From Paraburkholderia sp. BL9I2N2 (lineage in GTDB: Bacteria; Pseudomonadota; Gammaproteobacteria; Burkholderiales; Burkholderiaceae), in assembly GCF_004339745.1 (NCBI RefSeq), contig NZ_SMGP01000004.1:1054001-1118000 (forward strand): a DNA stretch of 64,000 bases. The letters run 5' to 3'. Below the pieces are notes generated by a model. The model was not told the DNA's origin. It did no database searches and saw only the letters and a list, made by a program, of their open reading frames with translations. Both the position numbers and the translations under genes were made by a program. Positions 53,331 through 60,883 of this stretch are shown here, one piece after another (position 1 is the stretch's first letter; every line of letters begins with the position of its first letter).

Positions 53331-54122
53331 TTATGAGGGCGGCGGTATCACTCGGTAGTAGACGCCATTCGCACCATAGGACGGTTGGAACCACGTATTG
53401 CCGCACAAATAGTAAGTGCCACCCTGAACCTTTGGGGAGATACAGCCCGCTGGCAGCGCTGCGTAGACCGAACCCATCGCGAACTGTGTGCTGGCAACCG
53501 CGGCGGTGTTGTACGCATTGGCGCTGCCGGCTGCGACTCCGGCGTTGTATGCGTTAGATGTCGCGGCTGCCGTGTTGGCCGAAGCAATGGCGGCGCCGGC
53601 TGCTACACCGACTACTGCGCCCGCGGCGGCTGCGCCTGCTGTGGACCAGCCGCCGCAGTTGTAGCAGCCGGACCCGTAGTTATTCACGACGACGGGCGGA
53701 TGGTACGCAGGATACGTCGCACCGTAGTAGGAACTGTGATAGGCCGTCGCGCCCGATGAGCTCGTGTATGTCGTGTAACCGGATCCCGTAGCGTGGGTTG
53801 CCGTGCCGCCGTAAGCGCTGGTCGCGGTGGTGCCCTGACCATATGTATGGGTCGCGGTCCCGCCGTAACGATTGGTAGCGGTCGTTTGCCCCGATCCTTC
53901 CTGGTGGGTCGCAGTACCGCCATAGCGGCCGGTTGCGGTCGTGCCTTGCCCGTATGTGTGCGTTTCGCTGCCACCCCAGGCATTGCTGCGGGTTGTGGAA
54001 TCCGAACCGGGCGCGTGCGATGTGCTACCTCCGCGATAGTTCGCATGCGACCACGCGCCGGCTGGATCGGTGACGAGCGCCGCAACGAGCACACTCAGGA
54101 GACGGATGACGACGGTCTTCAT
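53331..54122 (-). CDS. Secreted Gly/Thr/Ala-rich repeat protein
   Basis: 263 residues: signal peptide (about 1-23, ending AGAW), then low-complexity repeats of YGQGTTAT..RYGGTATH type (about 45-110), a CYNCGG segment at about 155-160, a hydrophobic Ala/Gly helix (GAAAAGAVVGVAAGAAIASA) that may insert in a membrane, and a C-terminal part with GCISPKVQGGTYYLCGNTWFQPSYGANGVYYRVI. The last part is found in several similar Burkholderiales proteins. Third gene of the minus-strand unit under site F. Function unknown. Confidence 0.7.
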   Translation of the reverse strand: MKTVVIRLLSVLVAALVTDPAGAWSHANYRGGSTSHAPGSDSTTRSNAWGGSETHTYGQGTTATGRYGGTATHQEGSGQTTATNRYGGTATHTYGQGTTATSAYGGTATHATGSGYTTYTSSSGATAYHSSYYGATYPAYHPPVVVNNYGSGCYNCGGWSTAGAAAAGAVVGVAAGAAIASANTAAATSNAYNAGVAAGSANAYNTAAVASTQFAMGSVYAALPAGCISPKVQGGTYYLCGNTWFQPSYGANGVYYRVIPPPS

Positions 54123-54133
54123 GATGCGTGTCC

Positions 54134-55006
54134 TTATTGGGTCCCTGGCGGCTTCGTCTTTGGCGGCGGCTTCATTCCTGGGGCGTCGGTCTCGTCCGGG
54201 CGCGCGAACGCGATGCGCGCCGCACCGGTCGCTTTGGCCGAAGCAAAGGCATCCGCGGGGACGGTCACATCGAGCTGCCAGTTGGACAGTTCCAGCACGT
54301 GACGCAGCCTGGTCCGGTCGTTAAGGTAGACGGCATAGATGCGCCGCGGCAGTTTGTCCTGCGTGCCGATCCAGATCTGCACGAACACATCCCCGGTGAT
54401 ATACGCGACCATGTCTGTCGTCGTATCGCCGACCACGCGCGATTGACCAATATAGAAAGCGACCTTCAGTCCGTCGGCAATGTCCTTATAGGGATCCGCG
54501 ACGACCACATCGGTAAACGGGAAATAAATCGCGGCGGAATCGTAGGCGAGCTGTAGCGCGGCGTCGATCGTCGGTGGCGCGTCGGCGACGGCAACCAGGT
54601 TTTCCGCCGGCTCGAACGCCATCATCGCCTTGCCGTCGTAATAGAACTCAGAGGGCGGCCCGTCGCCGAGGGTGATGACCTTGAGCTTGTCCGGCCGCTG
54701 CAGTGTCACCTCCGATCTGGTCGAATAGACGAGGGGAGGACCGAGGCGGCTCGGACTCTCATAGGAGACGACGGCCGTGAATGCCATCGATCGGGCGGCG
54801 GCCAGGCGGGCGCACGCCGCTTTGAGCACCTCGATCGCGCGTGGTTCGAGTCCTGTCTGGAACGCCAGAGCGGCAGCCTTCGCGGGCCTGGCCGCTGCCT
54901 TAGCCGTGTGCTGCGTTTTCTGTGGCTGCTGGGTGTGGCCGTTCGCGATCATGCCCAGGCCAAGCGCGGCGACGGTCACGCAGCACAGGAATTTCGCGTA
55001 GGTCAT
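54134..55006 (-). CDS. DUF2092 secreted protein
   Basis: 290 residues with a signal peptide (about 1-25). Core pattern: LEPRAIEVLKAACARLAAARSMAFTAVVSYES, VTLQRPDKLKVITLGDGPPSEFYYDGKAMMAFEPAENLVAV, FVQIWIGTQDKLPRRIYAVYLND, ending in a Pro-rich tail KPPPKTKPPGTQ. DUF2092 proteins have a LolA/LolB-like fold by general knowledge, so a lipid-carrier role in the periplasm is possible. Second gene of the unit; stop 11 bp before the next start. Confidence 0.82.
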   Translation of the reverse strand: MTYAKFLCCVTVAALGLGMIANGHTQQPQKTQHTAKAAARPAKAAALAFQTGLEPRAIEVLKAACARLAAARSMAFTAVVSYESPSRLGPPLVYSTRSEVTLQRPDKLKVITLGDGPPSEFYYDGKAMMAFEPAENLVAVADAPPTIDAALQLAYDSAAIYFPFTDVVVADPYKDIADGLKVAFYIGQSRVVGDTTTDMVAYITGDVFVQIWIGTQDKLPRRIYAVYLNDRTRLRHVLELSNWQLDVTVPADAFASAKATGAARIAFARPDETDAPGMKPPPKTKPPGTQ

Positions 55007-55052
55007 CGTGGCCTCGATGAGTAGTCCAGTTCAGCGGCATACCCGGCGATGA

Positions 55053-55349
55053 TCACGGGATCATGCCGCACTCGAACATCTTGCTGGCAATCGGCGCAGC
55101 CACCTTGTCGATGAACGCGGCGCGCATCTGCGGATCGCTGCGGAGCAGTTCTACGGCCTGTTGTTCCTTCTCCGGCTTGGGCCGGCCTTTTTGCTGGGCC
55201 TTTTCCTGCCACAACTGCTCGCATGACGATTGCTGATATTTTTGAACGAGTTTGCCGGCAACCATATCCAGAACCGGGTATTGCGCAGCTGCGGTACCCG
55301 CGAACAGCAGCGCCGGTGCGATCGCAAAGCATAAGAGACGCTTGTTCAT
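55053..55349 (-). CDS. Small secreted hypothetical protein
   Basis: 98 residues: signal peptide (about 1-22, ending AAAQ), then PVLDMVAGKLVQKYQQSSCEQLWQEKAQQKGRPKPEKEQQAVELLRSDPQMRAAFIDKVAAPIASKMFECGMIP. Two cysteines near the ends of a helical region may pair. Family not recognised, though such short proteins occur widely in proteobacteria. First gene of the leftward unit (then DUF2092 and the repeat protein). Dyad site F lies 169 bp upstream. Confidence 0.75.
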   Translation of the reverse strand: MNKRLLCFAIAPALLFAGTAAAQYPVLDMVAGKLVQKYQQSSCEQLWQEKAQQKGRPKPEKEQQAVELLRSDPQMRAAFIDKVAAPIASKMFECGMIP

Positions 55350-55771
55350 GACATCGCCCTCACATAGCCATCAAACGGTTATCAGCGAGGAAAAGTGTCG
55401 CGACCACCGCTTTCGTAACACTGACCTGGTTCCTGATTTCCGCAGGCCGAGCTCTGGAAAGGGCAATCAAACGCGCGTGCCCAAGAGACAGAATAGGGGA
55501 CCCGTGCGGACACCGATATTGAACCTTGGTCTAACGTGTGTGCGCAATCCGCTGCCTTGTCACACGTGCCCGAACGTGACCGATCGGGTCGGTGCGTTCA
55601 GCGAAGCCGGCGTTGCCAGGGGAAACATCGGGATGTCACTCGCTTCGCAGCAATGCATGTCGACTTCGAATCGCGCGATGCCCAATTCACGCAGGCACGA
55701 CTGAATGGTTTTGAGGCGCTTGAACATGCGCGCCGCTGCGCTGCCACCGGCCCGTCATACTCGCTAGCCAC
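55350..55771. other. Intergenic region with operator F
   Basis: 422 bp between the leftward unit and a small candidate gene. The only element I can support is dyad site F (55490-55535). Rightward frames in this stretch are not convincing. Confidence 0.45.
55490..55535 (-). promoter_or_regulatory. Shared dyad operator, site F, with -10 box
   Basis: Dyad at 55518-55535 (minus strand: GTTAGACC-AA-GGTTCAAT) and TATTCT on the minus strand at 55495-55490, at the standard distance. It drives the leftward unit starting at 55349; predicted leader about 130 bases. Confidence 0.65.
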
Positions 55772-55924
55772 TTACTTCGGTTGACGGGGGACGTCGAGGT
55801 AACAGGGTGGGCCTTCGTCATGACTGTCCCAAGGCGGGAATACCTTGTAGCAACCGTACGGCATCGGGCATGGGCGAGCAGACTGATTCGCAATCAGCCA
55901 TAGAGTAATAGAGCAATGGCGCAT
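55772..55924 (-). CDS. Possible 50-residue cysteine-rich small protein
   Basis: ATG 55924, translation MRHCSITLWLIANQSARPCP then MPYGCYKVFPPWDSHDEGPPCYLDVPRQPK. Codon choice and composition look coding, with four cysteines and two prolines-rich turns. A dyad with a perfect-spaced TAATCT box (site G) points leftward 200 bp upstream. The ribosome binding site is weak (AGGA, distant). Confidence 0.4.
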   Translation of the reverse strand: MRHCSITLWLIANQSARPCPMPYGCYKVFPPWDSHDEGPPCYLDVPRQPK

Positions 55925-56601
55925 GACCCGTTTCGTCCTGCTCGGCGTGCCTTTATCAAGCGGTTCTCCGTGCGGATGCAATCGCCGCTAGCGGGACCTC
56001 GTCGCTGCACATAACATCAATGCTGAATCTAATTGTTTTCTTTTCCCGTTCCGACGTATGCAGGTTTACCAGTAACGTGCGGATGCCGGGGCAACACAGG
56101 TCCTTGCTGATTCGAATCTCACGTCATTCAGATTACAAGCGACGGCGCGCGTGAACAACTGCCCTTTGGTTCAATCCAGGTGTTGTTTCAGTGTTAGCGA
56201 ATCGGTATTTTATTGCATCGTTTGAAGAATGCACAAACTCGACATTTACTAATGCTTGCATCAGGACTACGATTGATTTACCGGCCAGTTCTATGTCGTG
56301 TGTAGTAGTTACCTGGCTAGTCATACGGCTGGCCATGCGTGCGTTGTCTCCTGCGCTGGCCGATTTCACCGAATCGTCGCAAGCGACCTGCTGTAGAAGT
56401 GACGGACCACAATCTGGCGAACACGCTGCCTGAAAAAACTCGTTGGCGAGCGAATCACGATCCTGACTTTCCGGCCTGCTGCACATTTACGTAGCGGCGA
56501 AATCAGCCTTCGGGTCAGGCGCGTTATCTCTCGTCGAAATCCAGAGCGAGCTTTTCCGTCAGCCCATCTCTCGGCGCAAGCTCTTGAGAGGAATCCCGGT
56601 C
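55925..56601. other. AT-rich intergenic region with operator G
   Basis: 677 bp and distinctly AT-rich for this genome (especially 56020-56330). Dyad site G at 56158-56175 drives leftward. No supported gene; frames here are short with odd composition. The promoter of the second kinase gene (56602) must lie near its right end. Confidence 0.45.
56130..56175 (-). promoter_or_regulatory. Shared dyad operator, site G, with -10 box
   Basis: On the minus strand ATTGAACC-AA-AGGGCAGT (56175-56158), then TAATCT at 56135-56130, 22 bp after the dyad. It faces left toward the small gene at 55924. Confidence 0.6.
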
Positions 56602-58146
56602 ATGAGCATCGTCATGCCAGCGATCATTGTTCTGGAAACCGCCATCATTCTGTGGCTGTTGATGGTGTTTGCCAGTCGCCGGCGAATTGCGCTAACAAGT
56701 CGTAGTCTTAAACCGCCAAATCTTGCGGATTATGTCGAGCGCGCGATGGCGTGTCTGGCTGCGATGCGTCCGCAGGTTTTCACAATGTCCGCTGGTGCCG
56801 GTTCGCGCGACGTCATATCACGAACCGGTTCGTCGGCAGAGAGGCGCGTGGAGCAGCATCAAATGGCGGAAGAAGCGAATTCACCGGAAGCAGGTCAGCG
56901 TGCACGCGCGGGGCGTCCGATAACGGAGAGGGACCATGCCGCGGCTTCCGCACGACCGGTTCGGCGCCAGTCTCATGAAAGTGGCGGACGATCCGCAGGG
57001 TTGGACGATTCTCACGTGCTCGTGATGGAAAAAGGAAGCGGCGAAGCGTACTTTCGCGAGGCGCTCGCGCTTTTGCCTATTTCGATTCTGATGCTCGACG
57101 AGCGTGGCCGGATTTTGATGGTCAATCCGCAAACCGCCCGGCTGTTTGGATATGAATGCGACCAGTTGATAGGCAAGCCAGTTGGGCTGCTCGTGCCCGC
57201 TTTGCGTGCCGACACCGATGTTCCGCTCAGAGCCGACTTGTTCGCATTGCCGGAATCTCATGAAAGGACGCCATTGCGCGAGTTGTCTGCGCGGCGCAAC
57301 AATGGCACGGAATTTCAGGTGGAGATCAGTCTGAATGCGTTTCGCTTCGACGACGGCAGCGTAACGCTCGCAATCATCGTCGACAGAACCGAGCGATACG
57401 AGCTGGAGCGCAACCGGCGGGATCTCGCGCATCTGACGCGCGTGTCCACAGTGGGCCAGCTTACGGCATCTCTGGCCCATGAACTGAACCAGCCGCTGAC
57501 GGCGATCCTGAGCAACGTGCAGGCCGCGCAGCGCTTTCTCACGGCGGACCCCATCGATCTGGATGAAGTGCGAGAGATCCTGAACGACATCGTACAGGCT
57601 GACTATCGCGCGAGCGAGGTGATCCGGCGCATTCGCGCGGTCGTCAAGAAGGGCGATCTGGAAGTCGTATCACTCGATCTCGCGGGCATCATTCGCGACG
57701 TGGTCCTGCTGGTACGCGGCGACGCGATCGTGCGTGGCACGCGCGTGACGCTCGACGTCGAGGACGATCTGCCGCCCGTGCGTGGCGACAAGGTGCAGTT
57801 GCAGCAGGTCATGCTCAATCTCCTGCTCAATGCGTTCGACGCGATGAACGATATGCCGCCCGTCGACCGCGTAGTGTCGGTGACGCTCATGCGCGAGAGC
57901 AGCAATACGATTTGCATCGCCATCAGGGATCGCGGCCATGGACTGACTGTCGACAAGCTGGACAAGATCTTTAAGCCATTCTTTACGTCAAAACCCCAGG
58001 GTCTCGGGTTGGGATTGTCGATTAGCCGCACCATCATCGACATGCACCACGGACGACTCTGGGCTGAAAACAACATTGACCGAGGCGCGACATTCTTTGT
58101 CACATTGCCTGTTGGGAATGCGACGGAGCAGGATGAGTCGCGATAG
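56602..58146 (+). CDS. Membrane PAS sensor histidine kinase (second FixL-like)
   Basis: 514 residues. ATG 56602 with GAGGA upstream. One N-terminal membrane helix (about 2-24: SIVMPAIIVLETAIILWLLMV), then a polar linker of about 115 residues and a PAS domain (about 155-275: FREALALLPISILMLDERGRILMVNPQTARLFGYECDQLIGK). No His at the FixL heme-ligand position. HisKA with His293 (LTASLAHELNQPLTAIL); HATPase with MLNLLLNAFDAM, RDRGHGLT and GLGLGLSISRTII. Followed after 5 bp by its response regulator. Paralogue of the kinase at 48910. Confidence 0.92.
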   Translation: MSIVMPAIIVLETAIILWLLMVFASRRRIALTSRSLKPPNLADYVERAMACLAAMRPQVFTMSAGAGSRDVISRTGSSAERRVEQHQMAEEANSPEAGQRARAGRPITERDHAAASARPVRRQSHESGGRSAGLDDSHVLVMEKGSGEAYFREALALLPISILMLDERGRILMVNPQTARLFGYECDQLIGKPVGLLVPALRADTDVPLRADLFALPESHERTPLRELSARRNNGTEFQVEISLNAFRFDDGSVTLAIIVDRTERYELERNRRDLAHLTRVSTVGQLTASLAHELNQPLTAILSNVQAAQRFLTADPIDLDEVREILNDIVQADYRASEVIRRIRAVVKKGDLEVVSLDLAGIIRDVVLLVRGDAIVRGTRVTLDVEDDLPPVRGDKVQLQQVMLNLLLNAFDAMNDMPPVDRVVSVTLMRESSNTICIAIRDRGHGLTVDKLDKIFKPFFTSKPQGLGLGLSISRTIIDMHHGRLWAENNIDRGATFFVTLPVGNATEQDESR

Positions 58147-58151
58147 AAACC

Positions 58152-58787
58152 ATGACAGATTCTGCTTCGCTTGTATTCGTCGTCGACGACGACGACTCCG
58201 TGTGCGGCGCGCTGGCGCGTCTGATTCGGTCAGCGGGCTATCGGGTGGAGACATTCGGTTCGGCACGCGCATTTCTCGACAGGATGCCGGTCGATGCCTG
58301 TCCCGCGTGCCTCGTGCTGGATATCGAGTTGCCGGATCTGAGCGGACTGGAACTGGCGCGCGAACTCAATGCGGCGCTGCCGATCATTTTCATCACGGGG
58401 CATGGTGACATCGCGATGGGTGTCGGCGCGATGAAAGCGGGGGCAACCGATTTTCTGCCCAAACCGGTGTCCGATACTGACCTGCTGCGAGCGATTGATC
58501 AGGCGCTCGCGTGTGCGGTGCGAATGCGCGCGACCCGGCTTGAGTTCGACTCGCTTCGTGATCGCGTCGAGCGGTTGACGCCGCGCGAGCGCGAAGTGAT
58601 GTCGCTCGTCGTGATCGGCCTTCTGAACAAGCAGGTGGCAAGCGAACTCGGAACGGTCGAACAGACGATCAAGGTTCATCGCAGGCGCGTGATGGCCAAG
58701 ATGGAAGTCACATCGCTGGCCCAACTCATTCGCATCGCGGACAAGGTCGGCCTTTCAGGCGTCGCGCATTCACACGCGGATCGCTGA
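58152..58787 (+). CDS. FixJ-like response regulator (intact)
   Basis: 211 residues: receiver with DDDD at 12-15, phospho-acceptor Asp57 and Lys in FLPKPVSD; C-terminal LuxR/FixJ helix-turn-helix (about 147-205): LTPREREVMSLVVIGLLNKQVASELGTVEQTIKVHRRRVMAKMEVTSLAQLIRIADKVGL. It is the partner of the kinase just upstream. It is a leading candidate to bind the shared 18-bp dyad of the island (inference: the only intact FixJ-type regulator visible here). Confidence 0.93.
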   Translation: MTDSASLVFVVDDDDSVCGALARLIRSAGYRVETFGSARAFLDRMPVDACPACLVLDIELPDLSGLELARELNAALPIIFITGHGDIAMGVGAMKAGATDFLPKPVSDTDLLRAIDQALACAVRMRATRLEFDSLRDRVERLTPREREVMSLVVIGLLNKQVASELGTVEQTIKVHRRRVMAKMEVTSLAQLIRIADKVGLSGVAHSHADR

Positions 58788-58850
58788 GCGGCTGCAAGCG
58801 GCCTGACCGGCGTGTCGTCCGGGGATGCCATGAGGCCTTTCGGCGTCCAC

Positions 58851-58896
58851 ATTGCACCAAGGTCCACTATCGGCATTTGCGCCTGACTCATAGTCT
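58851..58896 (+). promoter_or_regulatory. Shared dyad operator, site H, with -10 box
   Basis: ATTGCACC-AA-GGTCCACT (58851-58868), then TAGTCT at 58891-58896, 22 bp between. 82 bp before the receiver gene at 58951, nearly the same geometry as site D at the paralogous receiver. Confidence 0.65.
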
Positions 58897-58950
58897 ATGG
58901 TTTGGGGGAGTGCACTGCCCCGTGCATTCCCGGACACCGGACTATGTGCA

Positions 58951-59337
58951 ATGGGAAAACTCAAATCATTCGTTGTCGTCGTCGATGACGATGAATCGGT
59001 GTGCCGAGCGATCAAGAGACTTCTGCGCTCAGTCGGCATCGCTGCCGAAACCTTCGCAAGCGGCGACGCCTTTCTCGACGTGCTGTCATCCATGCCGTCA
59101 TATCGTCCTGCCTGCGTCATTCTCGACGTGCAGATGCCGGGGCTCAATGGACTCGAGGTCCAGCAGCGTCTTTCAGGCAGTGGCACGCCTGTCATTTTCA
59201 TCACCGCCCACGATAGCATCAGCGTGCGCGAACAAGCCTTCGCAGGCGGTGCGGTCGCCTACATTCTCAAGCCGTTCAACGATGATCTGTTCATCAGGAC
59301 CGTACGCGCGGCCCTCGAAGGAGGACAGCCGCCGTAG
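58951..59337 (+). CDS. Stand-alone receiver (second copy)
   Basis: 128 residues, only a receiver domain: DDDE at 12-15, phospho-acceptor Asp59 in VILDVQMPG, ITAHDS and YILKPFN. Close paralogue of the protein at 51152. No output domain. Located after the second FixL/FixJ pair, with its own dyad promoter; may drain or relay phosphate from the two kinases (inferred). Confidence 0.9.
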   Translation: MGKLKSFVVVVDDDESVCRAIKRLLRSVGIAAETFASGDAFLDVLSSMPSYRPACVILDVQMPGLNGLEVQQRLSGSGTPVIFITAHDSISVREQAFAGGAVAYILKPFNDDLFIRTVRAALEGGQPP

Positions 59338-59363
59338 TCTGAACACGTGCGGATTCGCCCCGT

Positions 59364-59410
59364 ATTGGACCAAAGTTCAATTGCCATCGGACAGATCTGC
59401 TACCAATACT
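59364..59410 (+). promoter_or_regulatory. Shared dyad operator, site I, with -10 box
   Basis: ATTGGACC-AA-AGTTCAAT (59364-59381), then AATACT at 59405-59410, 23 bp after. 109 bp before the SYLF lipoprotein gene. Confidence 0.6.
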
Positions 59411-59489
59411 ACCGGTACCTGAAGGGCGCGGTGCACGCCGTTCTGGGACCCGGTCACGCAGTGACTCTTTTTGAATGGAGCGTCCTATC

Positions 59490-60065
59490 ATGTTCAAGCT
59501 TGTCCGCCTGATGGCAATGATTCCGGTTCTGCTCGCGGCGGTCGCCTGCTCGAGCATGAACTCATCCACGTCTGCGTCGGCGTCCGGGTCATCACGTCCT
59601 GAGCTGGATCAGAAAGCGCGTGATGCATATCGGTCACTGGTTGCAACAACGCCAAAGGCGGGGGAACTGGCGACCAAGGCCACTGCCGTCCTCGTGTTTC
59701 CGGACATCCTGAAGGCAGGGTTTCTTGTCGGAGCGCAGGGAGGCGACGGCGTGATGTTCGGCCCGGACGGCAAGGTGCTGGGCTATTACAACGCCACGGC
59801 ACTGTCATACGGCCTGCAGGCTGGGGCACAGAGCTTCCATCAGGCAATGTTCCTGATGACACCGGCGGCGCTCAGTTATCTGAACAGCAGCGACGGCTGG
59901 TCCGTCGGCATGGGACCGAGTGTCGTTGTCGTCGACGAAGGCAAGGCGAAGTCGATGACAACGACCACGTTGCAATCCGATGTCTACGCATTCATCTATG
60001 GCCAGGAAGGCCTGATGGCGGGCCTCGGCGTGCAAGGACAGAAGATCACCAGGATCAAGCCATGA
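59490..60065 (+). CDS. SYLF-domain (Ysc84-like) lipoprotein
   Basis: 191 residues. Lipobox VAC-S-type (LLAAVACS, Cys about 20) for outer-membrane or periplasmic anchoring. SYLF/lipid-binding domain from about 55: KATAVLVFPDILKAGFLVGAQGGDGVMFGPDGKVLGYYNATALSYGLQAGAQSFHQAMFLMTPAAL and MGPSVVVVDEGKAKSMTTTTLQSDVYAFIYGQEGLMAGLGVQGQKITRI. Family members bind lipids; function in bacteria is not settled. Controlled by dyad site I by position. Confidence 0.88.
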   Translation: MFKLVRLMAMIPVLLAAVACSSMNSSTSASASGSSRPELDQKARDAYRSLVATTPKAGELATKATAVLVFPDILKAGFLVGAQGGDGVMFGPDGKVLGYYNATALSYGLQAGAQSFHQAMFLMTPAALSYLNSSDGWSVGMGPSVVVVDEGKAKSMTTTTLQSDVYAFIYGQEGLMAGLGVQGQKITRIKP

Positions 60066-60152
60066 GTCCGCGACTTTACGGCGCTTTCTGACATCGGCGT
60101 CGGAGTGCCGTGAGTCGGTGCCGGAACTGGATTGTCCAGGAGGCGTTTCGCC

Positions 60153-60428
60153 ATGCAACCCCTGATGCGAGTTTCACCCGGGCTTGTGATGTCGGCGCTG
60201 GGATGCTCACTGGCAGCCCGGCAACCCATCATTGACCCGGCTAAAGGCCAAAGCCCTCAGCGTCAACAGAGCGACACCGCCGATTGCCGGTTAGGGGCGA
60301 AGCAGACCACGGGTGTCGATCCCGTTGTGCTCGCGCAGCAGGCTTCCGGGGCTCAGGTATCCCGGCAGTTGGCCACGTATCACCGCGCGACGGCTGCGTG
60401 CATGACTGGCCGTCGGTACACGGTGTAG
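60153..60428 (+). CDS. Small exported protein related to glycine-zipper family
   Basis: 91 residues from ATG 60153 (AGGAGG nine bases upstream). After a short hydrophobic start (LVMSALGCSLAAR, possible weak lipobox) come PAKGQSPQRQQSDTADCRLGAKQTTGVDP and a C-terminal YHRATAACMTGRRYTV. These ends resemble Burkholderiales glycine-zipper proteins, but the glycine-zipper middle is missing, so it is a short variant or a deletion product. Confidence 0.6.
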   Translation: MQPLMRVSPGLVMSALGCSLAARQPIIDPAKGQSPQRQQSDTADCRLGAKQTTGVDPVVLAQQASGAQVSRQLATYHRATAACMTGRRYTV

Positions 60429-60458
60429 TAAAGATCGCAAGCAGCATGAGAGGGACCC

Positions 60459-60866
60459 ATGAACAGAAAATGCGTACGTCTTCCGCTGGCGGCTATAGCG
60501 GTGTTGAGTGGGCTCTGTTCGGCCACGTTGTGCGCTGCCGAATTCGACGGCAGCAAGCCGCTGCTATGCGCCACCATCGATGCGCACGCCTGCGATCCAG
60601 GAGAAACCTGTTTGCGCGCCTTGCCGTCGGACTTGGGCGCACCGCAATTCATGCGCATCGACTTTGCGAAAAAGACCATTACCGGTCCCCAACGCGTGGC
60701 ACCGATCCGCTTCATGCAAACCGATGAGAGTCAGATTGTTCTCCAGGGAACTGAATTCAGCTTCGCATGGACGATCGTGCTCGACAGGGTGGACGGCACG
60801 ATCGGCGTGACGCTCGTCAACCGTGAAGACGCCTTGGTGCTGTTCGGTGCTTGCACCGCCATGTAG
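60459..60866 (+). CDS. Secreted hypothetical protein
   Basis: 135 residues: signal peptide (about 1-26, ending LCAAEF), then LLCATIDAHACDPGETCLRALPSDLGAPQFMRIDFAKKTITGPQRVAPI and LQGTEFSFAWTIVLDRVDGTIGVTLVNREDALVLFGACTAM. Four cysteines likely form disulfides. The pattern recurs in proteobacterial proteins of unknown role. GAGAGG precedes the ATG. Last gene before the RND operon. Confidence 0.72.
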   Translation: MNRKCVRLPLAAIAVLSGLCSATLCAAEFDGSKPLLCATIDAHACDPGETCLRALPSDLGAPQFMRIDFAKKTITGPQRVAPIRFMQTDESQIVLQGTEFSFAWTIVLDRVDGTIGVTLVNREDALVLFGACTAM

Positions 60867-60883
60867 TCGCGACGGGTGATCTC

